Below, one piece after another: positions 44,227 to 53,338 of a DNA stretch of 64,000 nucleotides. The first letter of the stretch is position 1. Each line of letters begins with the position of its first letter. The notes beneath the pieces were generated by a model. The model was given only the letters and a program-made list of their open reading frames with translations, ran no database searches and was not told the origin of the DNA. Made by a program: the position numbers and the translations under genes. This stretch comes from Alloyangia pacifica (GTDB lineage Bacteria > Pseudomonadota > Alphaproteobacteria > Rhodobacterales > Rhodobacteraceae): positions 248,001 to 312,000 of the forward strand of contig NZ_FOZW01000003.1 in NCBI RefSeq assembly GCF_900116195.1, written 5' to 3'.

Positions 44227-45225
44227 ATGGGCATTTCGAGACGACTTTTCGGAGGAACCGCGCTCGCCGCGATGATGCTGGCCGGCGGCGCCGCGCAGGC
44301 ACAAGACAACGTGCGCATCGCGCTGGTGGTGAAGGCGCTCGGCATCGGCTTCTTCGAGGCCGCCGCCAAGGGCGCCGAGGAGGCCGCCGCCGAGCTGGGC
44401 AACGTCGAGGTGATCTACACCGGCCCCACCGACACCACCGCCGAGGGCCAGATCGAGGTGATCAATTCGCTGATCGCGCAGAACGTCGATGCGATCGCCG
44501 TCTCGGCCAATGACACCGACGCGCTGGTGCCCGCCCTGAAGAAGGCGATGCAGCGCGGCATCACGGTGATCTCCTGGGACAGCGGTGTCGCACCCGAGGG
44601 CCGGCAGCTGCACCTCAACCCCTCGTCGAACCCGCTCATCGGCAACATGATCATCAAGCTTGCCGCCGACAACCTGCCCGACGGCGGCGAGGTCGCGGTG
44701 CTCTCGGCCACCACCACTTCGACGAACCAGAACATCTGGATCGACGAGATGAACAAGGTGATGGGCGACTACCCGGGCATCGAGGTGGTCACCACGGTCT
44801 ACGGCGACGATCTCGCCGACAAGTCCTACCGCGAGGCGCAGGGGCTGATGCAGACCTATCCCGATCTTGACGCGATCATCGCGCCGACCTCGGTGGGTAT
44901 CGTCGCCGCCGCCCGTGCTGTCGAGGATGCCGGCAAGGTCGGGCAGGTGAACGTCACCGGGCTCGGCCTGCCGTCCGAGATGGCCGGCGCGATCGAGAGC
45001 GGTGCGTCGAAGAGCTTCGCCATCTGGAACCCGATCGACCTCGGCTACTCGGCGACCTATCTCGCCTACGAGCTGGCGACCGGCGATGCCGAGGCCGCCC
45101 CGGGCGCCGAGATCCCCATGGGCCGCATGGGCGCGCTGACGCTCGACGACAACAACGAGGGGGCGATGGCCGACCCGTTCGTCTACGACAGCAGCAATAT
45201 CGACGAATTCAAGAGCATCTTCTGA
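44227..45225 (+). CDS. rhaS: L-rhamnose-binding periplasmic protein
   Basis: Predicted 332 aa with a signal peptide (MGISRRLFGGTALAAMMLAG, which has RRLFG so Tat export is possible; cleavage after AQA). The mature part shows NVRIALVVKALGIGFFEAAA, a Peripla_BP_4 domain, and TDTTAEGQIEVINSLIAQNV. It delivers rhamnose to RhaT-RhaP-RhaQ. The rhaR gene ends 45 bp upstream; a stem-loop follows at 45243. Confidence 0.93.
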   Translation: MGISRRLFGGTALAAMMLAGGAAQAQDNVRIALVVKALGIGFFEAAAKGAEEAAAELGNVEVIYTGPTDTTAEGQIEVINSLIAQNVDAIAVSANDTDALVPALKKAMQRGITVISWDSGVAPEGRQLHLNPSSNPLIGNMIIKLAADNLPDGGEVAVLSATTTSTNQNIWIDEMNKVMGDYPGIEVVTTVYGDDLADKSYREAQGLMQTYPDLDAIIAPTSVGIVAAARAVEDAGKVGQVNVTGLGLPSEMAGAIESGASKSFAIWNPIDLGYSATYLAYELATGDAEAAPGAEIPMGRMGALTLDDNNEGAMADPFVYDSSNIDEFKSIF

Positions 45226-45242
45226 TCCGGCTCTGACTAAGG

Positions 45243-45266
45243 CCCCGGCGCGCGCCTGCGCCGGGG
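45243..45266 (+). promoter_or_regulatory. Stem-loop between rhaS and rhaT
   Basis: Perfect 9-bp arms CCCCGGCGC/GCGCCGGGG with a 6-nt loop lie in the 71-bp gap, with no T-run. This is a likely mRNA stability element giving excess binding protein, as at chvE/gguA. Confidence 0.5.
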
Positions 45267-45296
45267 TCCCACCCAAACCCAACTTCGGGGGCCTCG

Positions 45297-46853
45297 ATGC
45301 AAGTCAGCCTCACCACCCCGCCCGTTGCCGCTTCATCCAGTGGCGCGACGGCCGATGCTGCCCCCGTGCTGCGGCTCGAGGGGATCACCAAGACATTCCC
45401 GGGGGTGAAGGCCCTCGATGGCGTCACGCTCGAGCTTTACCCCGGCCAGGTCACCGCGCTGGTCGGCGAGAACGGCGCGGGCAAGTCGACCATCGTCAAG
45501 ACGCTCACCGGCATCTACCAGCCCGACGCAGGCACCATTAGCCTTGCTGGCGCGCCGGTGCACTTCGCCACCGCGCAGGACGCCACCGCCGCCGGGATCA
45601 CCGCGATCCACCAGGAGACGGTGCTCTTCGACGAGCTTTCCGTCGCCGAGAACATCTTCATCGGCCATGCCCCGCGCGGTCGCTTCGGGCTCATCGACTG
45701 GCCAAAGATGCGCAAGGACGCGCAAGAGATCCTGTCGCGCATCGACGCCGACCTCGATCCCGACATGCCGCTGCGCGAGCTCGGGATCGCCTCGAAGCAC
45801 CTCGTGGCCATCGCACGCGCGCTTTCCGTCGACGCTCGCGTCGTCATCATGGACGAGCCCACCGCCGCGCTGTCGCACAAGGAGATCGAGGAGCTGTATG
45901 AACTGGTCGAGCGGCTGCGCGCCGAGGGCCGGGCCATCCTCTTCATCTCCCACAAGTTCGACGAGATCTTCCGCATCGCCGACCGCTACACCGTCTTCCG
46001 TGACGGGCAGCACGTGGGCTCGGGCCTGATCGCTGACGTGGACGAGGCCGAGCTGGTGCGCCTGATGGTGGGCCGCTCGGTTGACCAGATCTTCCCGCAG
46101 CGTGCCCACAATGTCGGGGATGAGGTGCTGAAGGTGGTGGGCTACGCCCATCCCACCGAGTTCGACGACATCAACTTCACCCTGCGCCGCGGCGAGATCC
46201 TCGGCTTCTACGGGCTGGTCGGGGCAGGGCGCTCCGAGGTCATGCAGGCGCTCTTCGGGGTCACGAAGCCCTCCAAGGGCGCGGTGCGCATCGACGGGCA
46301 GGTACGGGTGATCCGCTCGCCCGCCGAGGCGGTGGAGAACGGCATCGTCTATGTCCCCGAGGACCGCGGCCGGCAGGGCGCGGTGATCGGCCTGCCGATC
46401 TTCCAGAACGTCACGCTGCCCTCGCTGGCGCAGACCTCGCGCCGCGGCTTCCTGCGGCTCTCCGAGGAGTTTGCCCTCGCGCGCGAATATACGGAACGGC
46501 TCGACCTGCGCGCCGCGGCGCTGGATCAGGATGTCGGCAATCTCTCGGGCGGCAACCAGCAGAAGGTGGTGATCGCCAAGTGGCTGGCGACGAAACCCAA
46601 GGTGATCATCCTCGACGAGCCCACCAAGGGTATCGACATCGGCTCCAAGGCCGCCGTCCACGGCTTCATGGCCGAGCTCGCGGCGCAGGGCCTCTCGGTG
46701 ATCATGGTCAGCTCCGAGATCCCCGAGGTGCTGGGCATGTCCGACCGGGTCATCGTCATGCGCGAGGGGCTCATTGCCGCCGAGCTCGACGGCGAGGACC
46801 TCACCCCCGAGAACCTCGTGCGCCATGCCGCCGGCATCGGGGCGCAGCCATGA
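45297..46853 (+). CDS. rhaT: Rhamnose ABC transporter ATP-binding protein (two ABC domains)
   Basis: Predicted 518 aa. N-domain Walker [10 protein letters not shown] (about residues 55-63) and Walker B VVIMDEPTAALS; C-domain [31 protein letters not shown] and VIILDEPTKGIDIG. Similar to RhaT of rhizobia, not to the E. coli rhamnose permease of that name. Powers RhaP-RhaQ. Confidence 0.92.
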   Translation: MQVSLTTPPVAASSSGATADAAPVLRLEGITKTFPGVKALDGVTLELYPGQVTALVGENGAGKSTIVKTLTGIYQPDAGTISLAGAPVHFATAQDATAAGITAIHQETVLFDELSVAENIFIGHAPRGRFGLIDWPKMRKDAQEILSRIDADLDPDMPLRELGIASKHLVAIARALSVDARVVIMDEPTAALSHKEIEELYELVERLRAEGRAILFISHKFDEIFRIADRYTVFRDGQHVGSGLIADVDEAELVRLMVGRSVDQIFPQRAHNVGDEVLKVVGYAHPTEFDDINFTLRRGEILGFYGLVGAGRSEVMQALFGVTKPSKGAVRIDGQVRVIRSPAEAVENGIVYVPEDRGRQGAVIGLPIFQNVTLPSLAQTSRRGFLRLSEEFALAREYTERLDLRAAALDQDVGNLSGGNQQKVVIAKWLATKPKVIILDEPTKGIDIGSKAAVHGFMAELAAQGLSVIMVSSEIPEVLGMSDRVIVMREGLIAAELDGEDLTPENLVRHAAGIGAQP

Positions 46854-46863
46854 CCCGGCCGCT

Positions 46864-46924
46864 TTCATCTTTCCGAAAATACTCCGGGGGTGAATTCGCG
46901 CAGCGAAGAGGGGGCAGGGCCCCC
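46864..46924. repeat. Intergenic repeat-like element with two hairpins between rhaT and rhaP
   Basis: The 100-bp gap contains TTCATCTTTCCGAAAATACT followed by two stems: TTCGC-GCA-GCGAA (46895-46907) and GGGGGC-AGG-GCCCCC (46910-46924). From memory of Rhodobacterales genomes this sequence style recurs in many intergenic gaps, so it looks like a dispersed repeat (recall, not checked). It interrupts an otherwise tightly packed operon. Confidence 0.5.
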
Positions 46925-46953
46925 AACACCCCTCCGGCAGAGGGAGCCGTCCG

Positions 46954-47934
46954 ATGAAAATCTTCCTGAAATCCCGCGAGGCGATCCTGTCGCTGGCGAT
47001 CCTCGCGCTGCTGGTGCTGATCGCCAGCCGCTTCCCGGCCTTTGTCGAGCCCGGCAACCTCGCCCGTGTCTTCACCGACACCTCGCCGCTGATCCTGCTG
47101 GCGCTGGGGCAGACGGTGGTGATCCTTACCCGCTGCATCGACCTCTCGGTCGCCGCCAACCTCGCGCTCACAGGCATGGTCTGCGCCATGCTCAACGCGG
47201 CCTATCCGGGCGTGCCGGTGGCGGTGATCCTGGTGCTGGCGCTGGCCATGGGCGCGGTGATGGGGATGATCAACGGGCTGATGGTCTGGAAGCTGAACAT
47301 CCCGCCCATCGTGGTGACGCTGGGCACGATGACCATCTACCGCGGCATCATTTTCGTGATCTCCGGTGGCGCCTGGGTCAACGCGCATGAGATGAGCCAC
47401 GCCTTCACCGGCTTCCCGCGCGCCGAGTTGCTCGGCCTTCCGGTGCTGGCCTGGATCGCCATCTTCGTTACCGGCCTCTTCTTCCTCGGCATCGCGCGCA
47501 CGCCGCTTGGCAGGGCCTTCTACGCCGTGGGCGGCAACCCGCATGCGGCTGTCTATACCGGCATCGATGTCGGGAAGACCCAGTTCATGGCCTTCACCCT
47601 CTCCGGCATGCTCGCGGGGCTGACCGGCTATCTCTGGGTCGCGCGCTACTCGGTGGCCTATGTCGACATTGCCGGCGGCTTCGAGCTGGAGGTCGTGGCG
47701 GCCTGCGTCATCGGCGGCATCTCCATCGCCGGCGGGGCAGGGACGATCCTCGGCACGCTCCTGGGCGCGCTCTTCCTCGGCATCGTCAAGAACGCCCTGC
47801 CGGTGGTCGATATCTCGCCCTTCTGGCAGCTCGCCATCTCCGGCACGGCGATCATCGTCGCGGTGGCCTTCAACAGCCGCTCGGCCCGCTCCAAGGGCCG
47901 CATCATCCTCAAGCGCGCGGAGGGCCACGCATGA
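46954..47934 (+). CDS. rhaP: Rhamnose ABC transporter permease
   Basis: Predicted 326 aa with about eight membrane segments. BPD_transp_2 motifs are present: [20 protein letters not shown] and [17 protein letters not shown]. First of two rhamnose permeases; it overlaps rhaQ by 4 bp. Confidence 0.92.
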   Translation: MKIFLKSREAILSLAILALLVLIASRFPAFVEPGNLARVFTDTSPLILLALGQTVVILTRCIDLSVAANLALTGMVCAMLNAAYPGVPVAVILVLALAMGAVMGMINGLMVWKLNIPPIVVTLGTMTIYRGIIFVISGGAWVNAHEMSHAFTGFPRAELLGLPVLAWIAIFVTGLFFLGIARTPLGRAFYAVGGNPHAAVYTGIDVGKTQFMAFTLSGMLAGLTGYLWVARYSVAYVDIAGGFELEVVAACVIGGISIAGGAGTILGTLLGALFLGIVKNALPVVDISPFWQLAISGTAIIVAVAFNSRSARSKGRIILKRAEGHA

Positions 47935-48932
47935 CCGAGACCGCATCTCACGGGCAGGCGCCCCGCCATATTCGCGACCGTTTGCAGGGCCCCGGCGCGC
48001 GGCTGCTGAAGAGCTGGGAACTGCTGCTCTTTGCCGTCGCGGTGGCGATCTTCGTCGCCAACAGCTTCGCCTCGCCCTATTTCCTCAACGCCTGGAACCT
48101 CAGCGACGCCACTTTCAACTTCACCGAAAAGGCGATGATCGCCTTTGCCATGGCGCTGCTGATCATCAGCGGCGAGATCGACCTCTCGGTCGCCTCGATC
48201 ATCGCGCTGTGCTCCACCGCCATGGGGGCGGCCGTGCAATACGGCGCGGGCACGCCCGAGATCGTGCTGATCGGCCTTGCCACCGGCCTTGCCTGCGGTG
48301 CTTTCAACGCCGTGCTCGTGACCAAGATGGGCCTGCCGTCCATCGTGGTGACCATCGGCACGATGAGCCTCTTCCGGGGCATTTCCTACATCGTGCTCGG
48401 CGACGGCGCCTACCGCGGCTACCCGGCGGAGTTCGCCTACTTCGGGCAGGGCTACGTCTTCTGGGTGATTTCCTTCGAGTTCGTGCTCTTCGCGCTGCTC
48501 GCCGTGCTCTATTACGTCCTGCTGCACCGGACCAACTTCGGCCGCATGGTCTATGCCATCGGCAACAATGCCACCGCCGCCAGCTTCTCGGGCATTCGCG
48601 TGGCGCGGGTGAAGTTCATCCTCTTCCTGCTCACCGGGCTCATGTCGGGGGTGGCGGCGATCTGCCTGACTTCGCGGCTCGGCTCGACGCGGCCCTCCAT
48701 CGCCTTCGGCTGGGAGCTCGAGGTGGTGACCATGGTGGTGCTGGGCGGCGTGTCGATCCTCGGCGGCTCGGGCTCGATCCCCGGCGTGGTGATCGCCGCC
48801 TTCGTCATGGGGCTGGTGACCTTCGGGCTGGGCCTGCTGAACGTGCCGGGCATCGTCATGTCGATCTTCATCGGGCTGCTGCTCATCGGGGTCATCGCCC
48901 TGCCGCGGCTCTGGGCGATGTGGAGGCGCTGA
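47931..48932 (+). CDS. rhaQ: Rhamnose ABC transporter permease
   Basis: Predicted 333 aa. After a polar N-terminus (residues about 1-22) come eight or nine hydrophobic segments with [20 protein letters not shown] and [17 protein letters not shown]. Its stop overlaps the mutarotase start by one base. Forms a heterodimer with RhaP. Confidence 0.92.
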   Translation: MTETASHGQAPRHIRDRLQGPGARLLKSWELLLFAVAVAIFVANSFASPYFLNAWNLSDATFNFTEKAMIAFAMALLIISGEIDLSVASIIALCSTAMGAAVQYGAGTPEIVLIGLATGLACGAFNAVLVTKMGLPSIVVTIGTMSLFRGISYIVLGDGAYRGYPAEFAYFGQGYVFWVISFEFVLFALLAVLYYVLLHRTNFGRMVYAIGNNATAASFSGIRVARVKFILFLLTGLMSGVAAICLTSRLGSTRPSIAFGWELEVVTMVVLGGVSILGGSGSIPGVVIAAFVMGLVTFGLGLLNVPGIVMSIFIGLLLIGVIALPRLWAMWRR

Positions 48933-49246
48933 TGGAGAAATACGCCTTCCGCATGGAGCTGAACCCCGGCTGCGCCGAGGAGTACAAGCGCCGGCACGAC
49001 GCGATCTGGCCCGAGCTGGAGGCGCTGCTTAAGCAGGCCGGGGTCGAGGATTACTCGATCCACCTCGATCCCGAGACGGGCCACCTCTTCGGCGTGCTCT
49101 GGCGGCGTGAGGACCACGGCATGGACGCGCTGCCGCGGACCGAGGTCATGCAGCGCTGGTGGGCGCATATGGCAGACATCATGCGCACCCACCCCGACAA
49201 CGAGCCGGTGGCCGTGCCGCTCGTGCCGATGTTTCACATGAAATGA
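48932..49246 (+). CDS. rhaM: L-rhamnose mutarotase
   Basis: Predicted 104 aa, the family's normal length (104). Conserved motifs are Tyr in [20 protein letters not shown], His in RRHDAIWPE and [17 protein letters not shown], then WWAHMADIM. It interconverts anomers of L-rhamnose; in rhizobia the gene is called rhaU. Overlaps rhaQ by one base and is followed 7 bp later by the kinase. Confidence 0.93.
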   Translation: MEKYAFRMELNPGCAEEYKRRHDAIWPELEALLKQAGVEDYSIHLDPETGHLFGVLWRREDHGMDALPRTEVMQRWWAHMADIMRTHPDNEPVAVPLVPMFHMK

Positions 49247-49253
49247 GGCCGAG

Positions 49254-50669
49254 ATGACCAAGCCGCCCCGTCCGAGCCCCCGCCATGTTGCCGTCTGGGA
49301 CATCGGCAAGACCAACGCCAAGATCGCCGTGGTTGACGTGCACAGCATGTCCGAGATCGGCGTGCGGACCCGCCCCAACAGGGTGCTGACGGGCGGGCCC
49401 TATCCGCACTACGACATCGAGGGGCTCTGGGCCTTCCTGCTGGACGGGTTGAGCGAGCTCCAAGCCGAACATGGCATCGACGCGATCAGCATCACCACTC
49501 ATGGCGCCTCGCTGGTACTGCTCGACGGGACTGGGGCGCTGGCCTGCCCGATGCTGGACTACGAGCACGGCGGGCCGGACGCGCTGGCGGCGCAATACGA
49601 CGCGATCCGCCCGGATTTCCCGGTGACCGGATCGCCGCGACTGCCGATGGGACTGAACGCCGGCGCGCAGCTGCACTGGCTGCTGGAAACCCAGCCGGGT
49701 CTGCGCGAGCGCCTCGCGCAGGTGGTGACCTATCCGCAGTACTGGTCGGGGCGGCTGACCGGGCGTTTTGGCTGCGAGTATACCTCGCTGGGTTGCCACA
49801 CCGATCTCTGGCAGCCGCGCGGGCGCAGCTTCTCACCGCTGGTCGCCGCGCTGGGGCTGGAGGGGAAGATGGCCCCGCTCGCCCATGCGGGTGACGTGGC
49901 CGGCACGTTGCTGCCCGAGGTCGCCGCGCGCACCGGGATCGCGCCCGATACGCCCGTGCTTTCGGGCATCCACGATTCCAACGCCTCGCTGCTGCCGCAT
50001 CTCAAGGCGCTGCCGCAGCCCTTTGCCGTGGTCTCGACGGGCACCTGGGTGATCTCAATGGCGGTGGGCGGCGCGCAGGTTCCGCTCGATCCGGCGCGCG
50101 ACCTGCTGATCAACGTCAACGCGCTTGGCGGGCCGACACCCTCGGCCCGTTTCATGGGGGGGCGCGAGTACGAGATGCTGAAACCCGAGACGGGCCCACA
50201 CTCCGAACGCGACGTGCGCGCCGTTCTGCAAAGGCAGGCGATGCTGCTGCCCTCGGTCGAAACCTCATCCGGCCCGTTCCCCGGACGACACGGCGACTGG
50301 TCCGAGGCGTTGTCGCCCGGCGAGAAGTCGGCCGCGCTGGCCTTCTACCTCGGGCTGATGACCGCCGAGTGCCTGTCGCTGATCGGCGCCGAGGGGCCGG
50401 TGGTCGTCGAGGGGCCATTTGCGCGCAACGCGCTGCTGCTCGACATGCTGGCCGCGGCGACGGGGCGCGACGTGGTTTGCTCTGCCTCGGCCACCGGCAC
50501 CAGCATCGGCGCGGCGCTTCTGGCGGCAGGCGAGGCTGCGGCGAGCGCGGTGCAGGCGCATGAGGTGACCTTGGACCGAGGCGCGCTTGACCGTTACGCG
50601 GCGGCATGGCGCGTGGCGGTGCGGGGCGATCCCTCCGAGGGGTCTTTCCCCCGCCGCGCAAACGGCTAG
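49254..50669 (+). CDS. rhaK: Rhamnulokinase-like sugar kinase (FGGY family)
   Basis: Predicted 471 aa. FGGY kinase fold: N-terminal phosphate loop VAVWDIGKTNAKIAVVDV (about residues 12-29), TTHGASLVLLDG, and the C-terminal sugar/ATP region GPVVVEGPFARNALLLDML. It phosphorylates L-rhamnulose before the aldolase step; in Rhizobium the equivalent gene (rhaK) is also needed for rhamnose uptake. Last rhamnose gene in the operon. Confidence 0.9.
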   Translation: MTKPPRPSPRHVAVWDIGKTNAKIAVVDVHSMSEIGVRTRPNRVLTGGPYPHYDIEGLWAFLLDGLSELQAEHGIDAISITTHGASLVLLDGTGALACPMLDYEHGGPDALAAQYDAIRPDFPVTGSPRLPMGLNAGAQLHWLLETQPGLRERLAQVVTYPQYWSGRLTGRFGCEYTSLGCHTDLWQPRGRSFSPLVAALGLEGKMAPLAHAGDVAGTLLPEVAARTGIAPDTPVLSGIHDSNASLLPHLKALPQPFAVVSTGTWVISMAVGGAQVPLDPARDLLINVNALGGPTPSARFMGGREYEMLKPETGPHSERDVRAVLQRQAMLLPSVETSSGPFPGRHGDWSEALSPGEKSAALAFYLGLMTAECLSLIGAEGPVVVEGPFARNALLLDMLAAATGRDVVCSASATGTSIGAALLAAGEAAASAVQAHEVTLDRGALDRYAAAWRVAVRGDPSEGSFPRRANG

Positions 50670-50735
50670 GGTGCGCGCAAGCGAGGCGGTTTCCGCCCAG
50701 CCATGCGCGATTTCCCGAATCCGAGAGGTTTTCCC

Positions 50736-51689
50736 ATGCCCTTCCCGTCCAACCCCCAGACCGTCGCCGTCATCGGCACGGGCACCATCGGCGCCAGCTG
50801 GGCGACGCTGTTCCTCGGTGCCGGACTGAGTGTCCGCGCCAGCGATCCCGGAGAGGGGGCCGAGGCGAAGCTGCGCGCCTTCGTCACCGCCGCATGGCCG
50901 TCGATGGAGGCGCTCGGGCAGACGTCGGGCCGCAGCGCCGAGGACGCGCTCGCCGCGCTCAGCTTCTTCGCCACGCCCGAAGAGGCCGCGATCGGCGCCG
51001 AGCTGGTGCAGGAGAACGCCCCCGAGCGCATCGAAATCAAGCGCGAGACCTACGCCAAGCTGGAATCCGCGTTGGCTCCCGAGGTCGTCATCGCCTCGTC
51101 CACCAGCGGCATCATGCCCAGCGAGCTGCAGGCCGAGATGAAACATCCCGAGCGGCTGGTCGTCGGCCACCCGTTCAACCCACCGCACCTCGTGCCGCTG
51201 GTCGAGGTGGTGCCGGGCAAGCTGACCTCGGCAGAGGCGGTCGAGGCCGCGATGGTCTTCTACAAGTCGGTCGGCAAGGTGCCGATCAAGCTGAACCGTG
51301 AGATGATTGGCCACATCGCCAACCGCCTGCAGGCTGCCGTGCTGCGTGAAAGCGTCTATCTGGCGCGCGAGGGCGTGGCCTCGATGGCCGACATCGACCT
51401 TGCCGCCTCGATGGGGCCGGGCCAGAGGTGGGCCTTCATCGGACAGGGCAAGATCTTTGCGCTGGCCGGCGGCGTCGGCGGCATGGCGCATTTCCTCGAT
51501 CACCTCGGCGAGGCGGTGGAGACATGGTGGGATGACCTCGGCGATGCGCGGCTCGACAGCGAGACCCGCGCCATGCTGACCGAGGCCTATGGAACGCCGA
51601 CCGAGGAAAGCTTTGCCAAGGACGTCGCCTTCCGCGACGCGGCACTGCTGCGCCGTCTCAAGGCGCTGTCGGAAGATTCTGAAGGGTGA
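50736..51689 (+). CDS. 3-hydroxyacyl-CoA dehydrogenase family protein (carnitine/L-gulonate dehydrogenase-like)
   Basis: Predicted 317 aa from ATG 50736, with GAGAGG 7 bp upstream. The N-terminal Rossmann motif VAVIGTGTIGASWATLFLGAG (about residues 9-29) is followed by the family catalytic region HPFNPPHLVPLVEVVPG, with GHIANRLQAAVLRES. Members of this branch act on 3-hydroxyacyl-CoA, carnitine or L-gulonate. It starts 66 bp after rhaK, but nothing in the rhamnose pathway requires it, so its substrate is not determined. Confidence 0.85.
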   Translation: MPFPSNPQTVAVIGTGTIGASWATLFLGAGLSVRASDPGEGAEAKLRAFVTAAWPSMEALGQTSGRSAEDALAALSFFATPEEAAIGAELVQENAPERIEIKRETYAKLESALAPEVVIASSTSGIMPSELQAEMKHPERLVVGHPFNPPHLVPLVEVVPGKLTSAEAVEAAMVFYKSVGKVPIKLNREMIGHIANRLQAAVLRESVYLAREGVASMADIDLAASMGPGQRWAFIGQGKIFALAGGVGGMAHFLDHLGEAVETWWDDLGDARLDSETRAMLTEAYGTPTEESFAKDVAFRDAALLRRLKALSEDSEG

Positions 51690-51794
51690 AGCCGGGCGAG
51701 CGTCGGCCCGTTGGGTTGGCGCTGCAACGGTTGAGGTCCGCGCTTTATGCCAGCCAAGCCCGCGTGACCTCGTTCACCTGCAAATGAATGACAA

Positions 51795-51824
51795 AGCGCC
51801 AGCCCGCCAGGACGGGCCGGCGCT
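51795..51824 (-). terminator. Hairpin downstream of the Lrp gene, terminator-like
   Basis: A 12-bp stem (AGCGCCAGCCCG/CGGGCCGGCGCT, one mismatch) has a 6-nt loop. In the minus direction it is followed by TTTGTCATT. It lies between two convergent genes, and a further GC-rich inverted stretch sits at 51824-51860. Confidence 0.5.
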
Positions 51825-51861
51825 CGCCCGGCGGCGCTGCGCGCCTTGTCTCGGGCTGGCT

Positions 51862-52290
51862 TCACCCTGACACATGCGCCAAAAGCAGGCTGCTTTCGGA
51901 GTTGAGGACCCCCGGCACGTCGCGGATCTCGCGCAGCACGCGGTCGAAATTCACCAGCGAGTCCGTCCGGATTTCCACCACCAGATCCCACGCCCCGTTG
52001 GTGGCGTGGATGGTCGAGACCTCGGGGATGCGCGTCAGCGTGCGGATCACGTTGCGCGACAGCCGCCCCTGAAGCTCTACCATGGTGATCGCGCGCACCT
52101 CGCCTTCCACATCCTGATCGGTCTCGATGGTGAACCGCCGGATCCGCCCTTCGGCAACCAGCGCTTCGAGCCGGGCGCGCGCGGTCGTGCGCGAGATGCC
52201 AACGGTCTGGGCAAGCTGCGTGATCGGCATGCGCGCGTCGCCGCGCAGCGCGGCGATGATCGCACGGTCGGTTTTCGAAAGTAGGCTCAT
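51862..52290 (-). CDS. Lrp/AsnC-family regulator of arginine catabolism
   Basis: Predicted 142 aa. An N-terminal HTH (about residues 5-60; TDRAIIAALRGDARMPITQL, SRTTARARLEALVAEGRI) is followed by the RAM ligand-binding domain (about 65-135). Divergent from arginase, with 121 bp between the starts carrying an inverted repeat; this is the usual arrangement for a regulator that responds to arginine or ornithine. Confidence 0.9.
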   Translation of the reverse strand: MSLLSKTDRAIIAALRGDARMPITQLAQTVGISRTTARARLEALVAEGRIRRFTIETDQDVEGEVRAITMVELQGRLSRNVIRTLTRIPEVSTIHATNGAWDLVVEIRTDSLVNFDRVLREIRDVPGVLNSESSLLLAHVSG

Positions 52291-52313
52291 GCTGTACGGT
52301 TTGACTCATGTGC

Positions 52314-52349
52314 TGATCAAAGTGAGTAGATACTAATGCGTTTTGATCA
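52314..52349. promoter_or_regulatory. Inverted repeat in the lrp/arginase divergent region
   Basis: TGATCAAA (52314-52321) and TTTGATCA (52342-52349) are perfect 8-bp arms with a 20-bp centre, 63 bp upstream of the arginase start. A second motif GATCACATTTGTC follows. Candidate binding site for the divergent Lrp regulator. Confidence 0.5.
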
Positions 52350-52411
52350 CATTGACGATCACATTTGTCAGCAACTCGCGGCATCATGCGTGCAAGCATA
52401 ACGGAGAGACC

Positions 52412-53338
52412 ATGCCCAGAACCTGTTCCCTTCTCGGCGCCCCGATCCAGACCGGCGCGTCGCAACCGGGCTGCCTGATGGGCCCCGCCGCGCTGCGCAC
52501 CGCCGGGCTCGAGCCGATCCTGTCCGAGCTCGACTGGCAGGTGAGCGACCTTGGCGACCTGAGCATCCCGGCGCTGTCCCCGCGGGGACACCACAACGCG
52601 GCGATCCACAACCTTGCCGAAACCATCGCCTGGATCGAGGTGCTGGAAGCCGCAGCGTTTGACGCGGCCAAGGCGCACGATCTGCCGATCTTCATGGGCG
52701 GCGATCATTCGATGAGCGCCGGCACCGTCGCCGGGATGGCACGCTACGCGCAGGGGCAGGGGCGTCCGCTCTTCGTGCTCTGGCTCGACGCGCATCCGGA
52801 CCTGCACTCGCTGGAAACCACCACCAGCGGCAACCTGCATGGCACCCCGGTGAACTACTTCACCGGCCAGCCGGGCAATGACGCCTACCCGCCGCTCGCC
52901 GCCGCCGTGCCGACCCAGAACATCTGCATGATGGGCATCCGCTCGGTCGACCGGGCCGAGCACAAGCTGATCTCGGAGCAGGGGATCGAGGTGCACGACA
53001 TGCGCGCGATCGACGAGACCGGCGTGCTGGCCCCGCTGAAGACCTTCCTCGAGAAGGTGCGCGCCGCCAATGGCCTGCTGCACGTCAGCTTCGACGTCGA
53101 TTTCCTCGAGCCCGGCATCGCCCCCGCCGTGGGCACCACCGTGCCCGGCGGCGCGACCTTCCGCGAGGCGCATCTGATCATGGAGACCCTCGGGGACTCC
53201 GGGCTGGTGCGCTCGCTCGACCTCGTCGAACTTAACCCCTTCCTCGATGAGCGCGGGCGCACGGCGAAACTGCTGTGCGACCTGACGGCGAGCCTTTTCG
53301 GCCGCCGCGTGCTCGACCGTATGACCCGGAGCTTCTGA
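52412..53338 (+). CDS. rocF: Arginase
   Basis: Predicted 308 aa, the usual size. Mn-binding motifs are all present: MGGDHSMSAGTVAG, LWLDAHPDLH and SFDVDFLEPGIAP, followed by VGTTVPGGATFREAHL. Splits L-arginine to ornithine and urea. Start ATG 52412 has GGAGAG upstream; an in-frame extension to 52343 includes the operator and is not coding. Its stop overlaps the ornithine cyclodeaminase start by one base. Confidence 0.94.
   Translation: MPRTCSLLGAPIQTGASQPGCLMGPAALRTAGLEPILSELDWQVSDLGDLSIPALSPRGHHNAAIHNLAETIAWIEVLEAAAFDAAKAHDLPIFMGGDHSMSAGTVAGMARYAQGQGRPLFVLWLDAHPDLHSLETTTSGNLHGTPVNYFTGQPGNDAYPPLAAAVPTQNICMMGIRSVDRAEHKLISEQGIEVHDMRAIDETGVLAPLKTFLEKVRAANGLLHVSFDVDFLEPGIAPAVGTTVPGGATFREAHLIMETLGDSGLVRSLDLVELNPFLDERGRTAKLLCDLTASLFGRRVLDRMTRSF

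Noticed and set aside
39744-50669. Rhamnose synthesis (biofilm-type) gene cluster known from roseobacter plasmids
   Set aside because: The genes are isomerase, kinase, aldolase and importer, i.e. catabolism; no dTDP-rhamnose rml genes are present.
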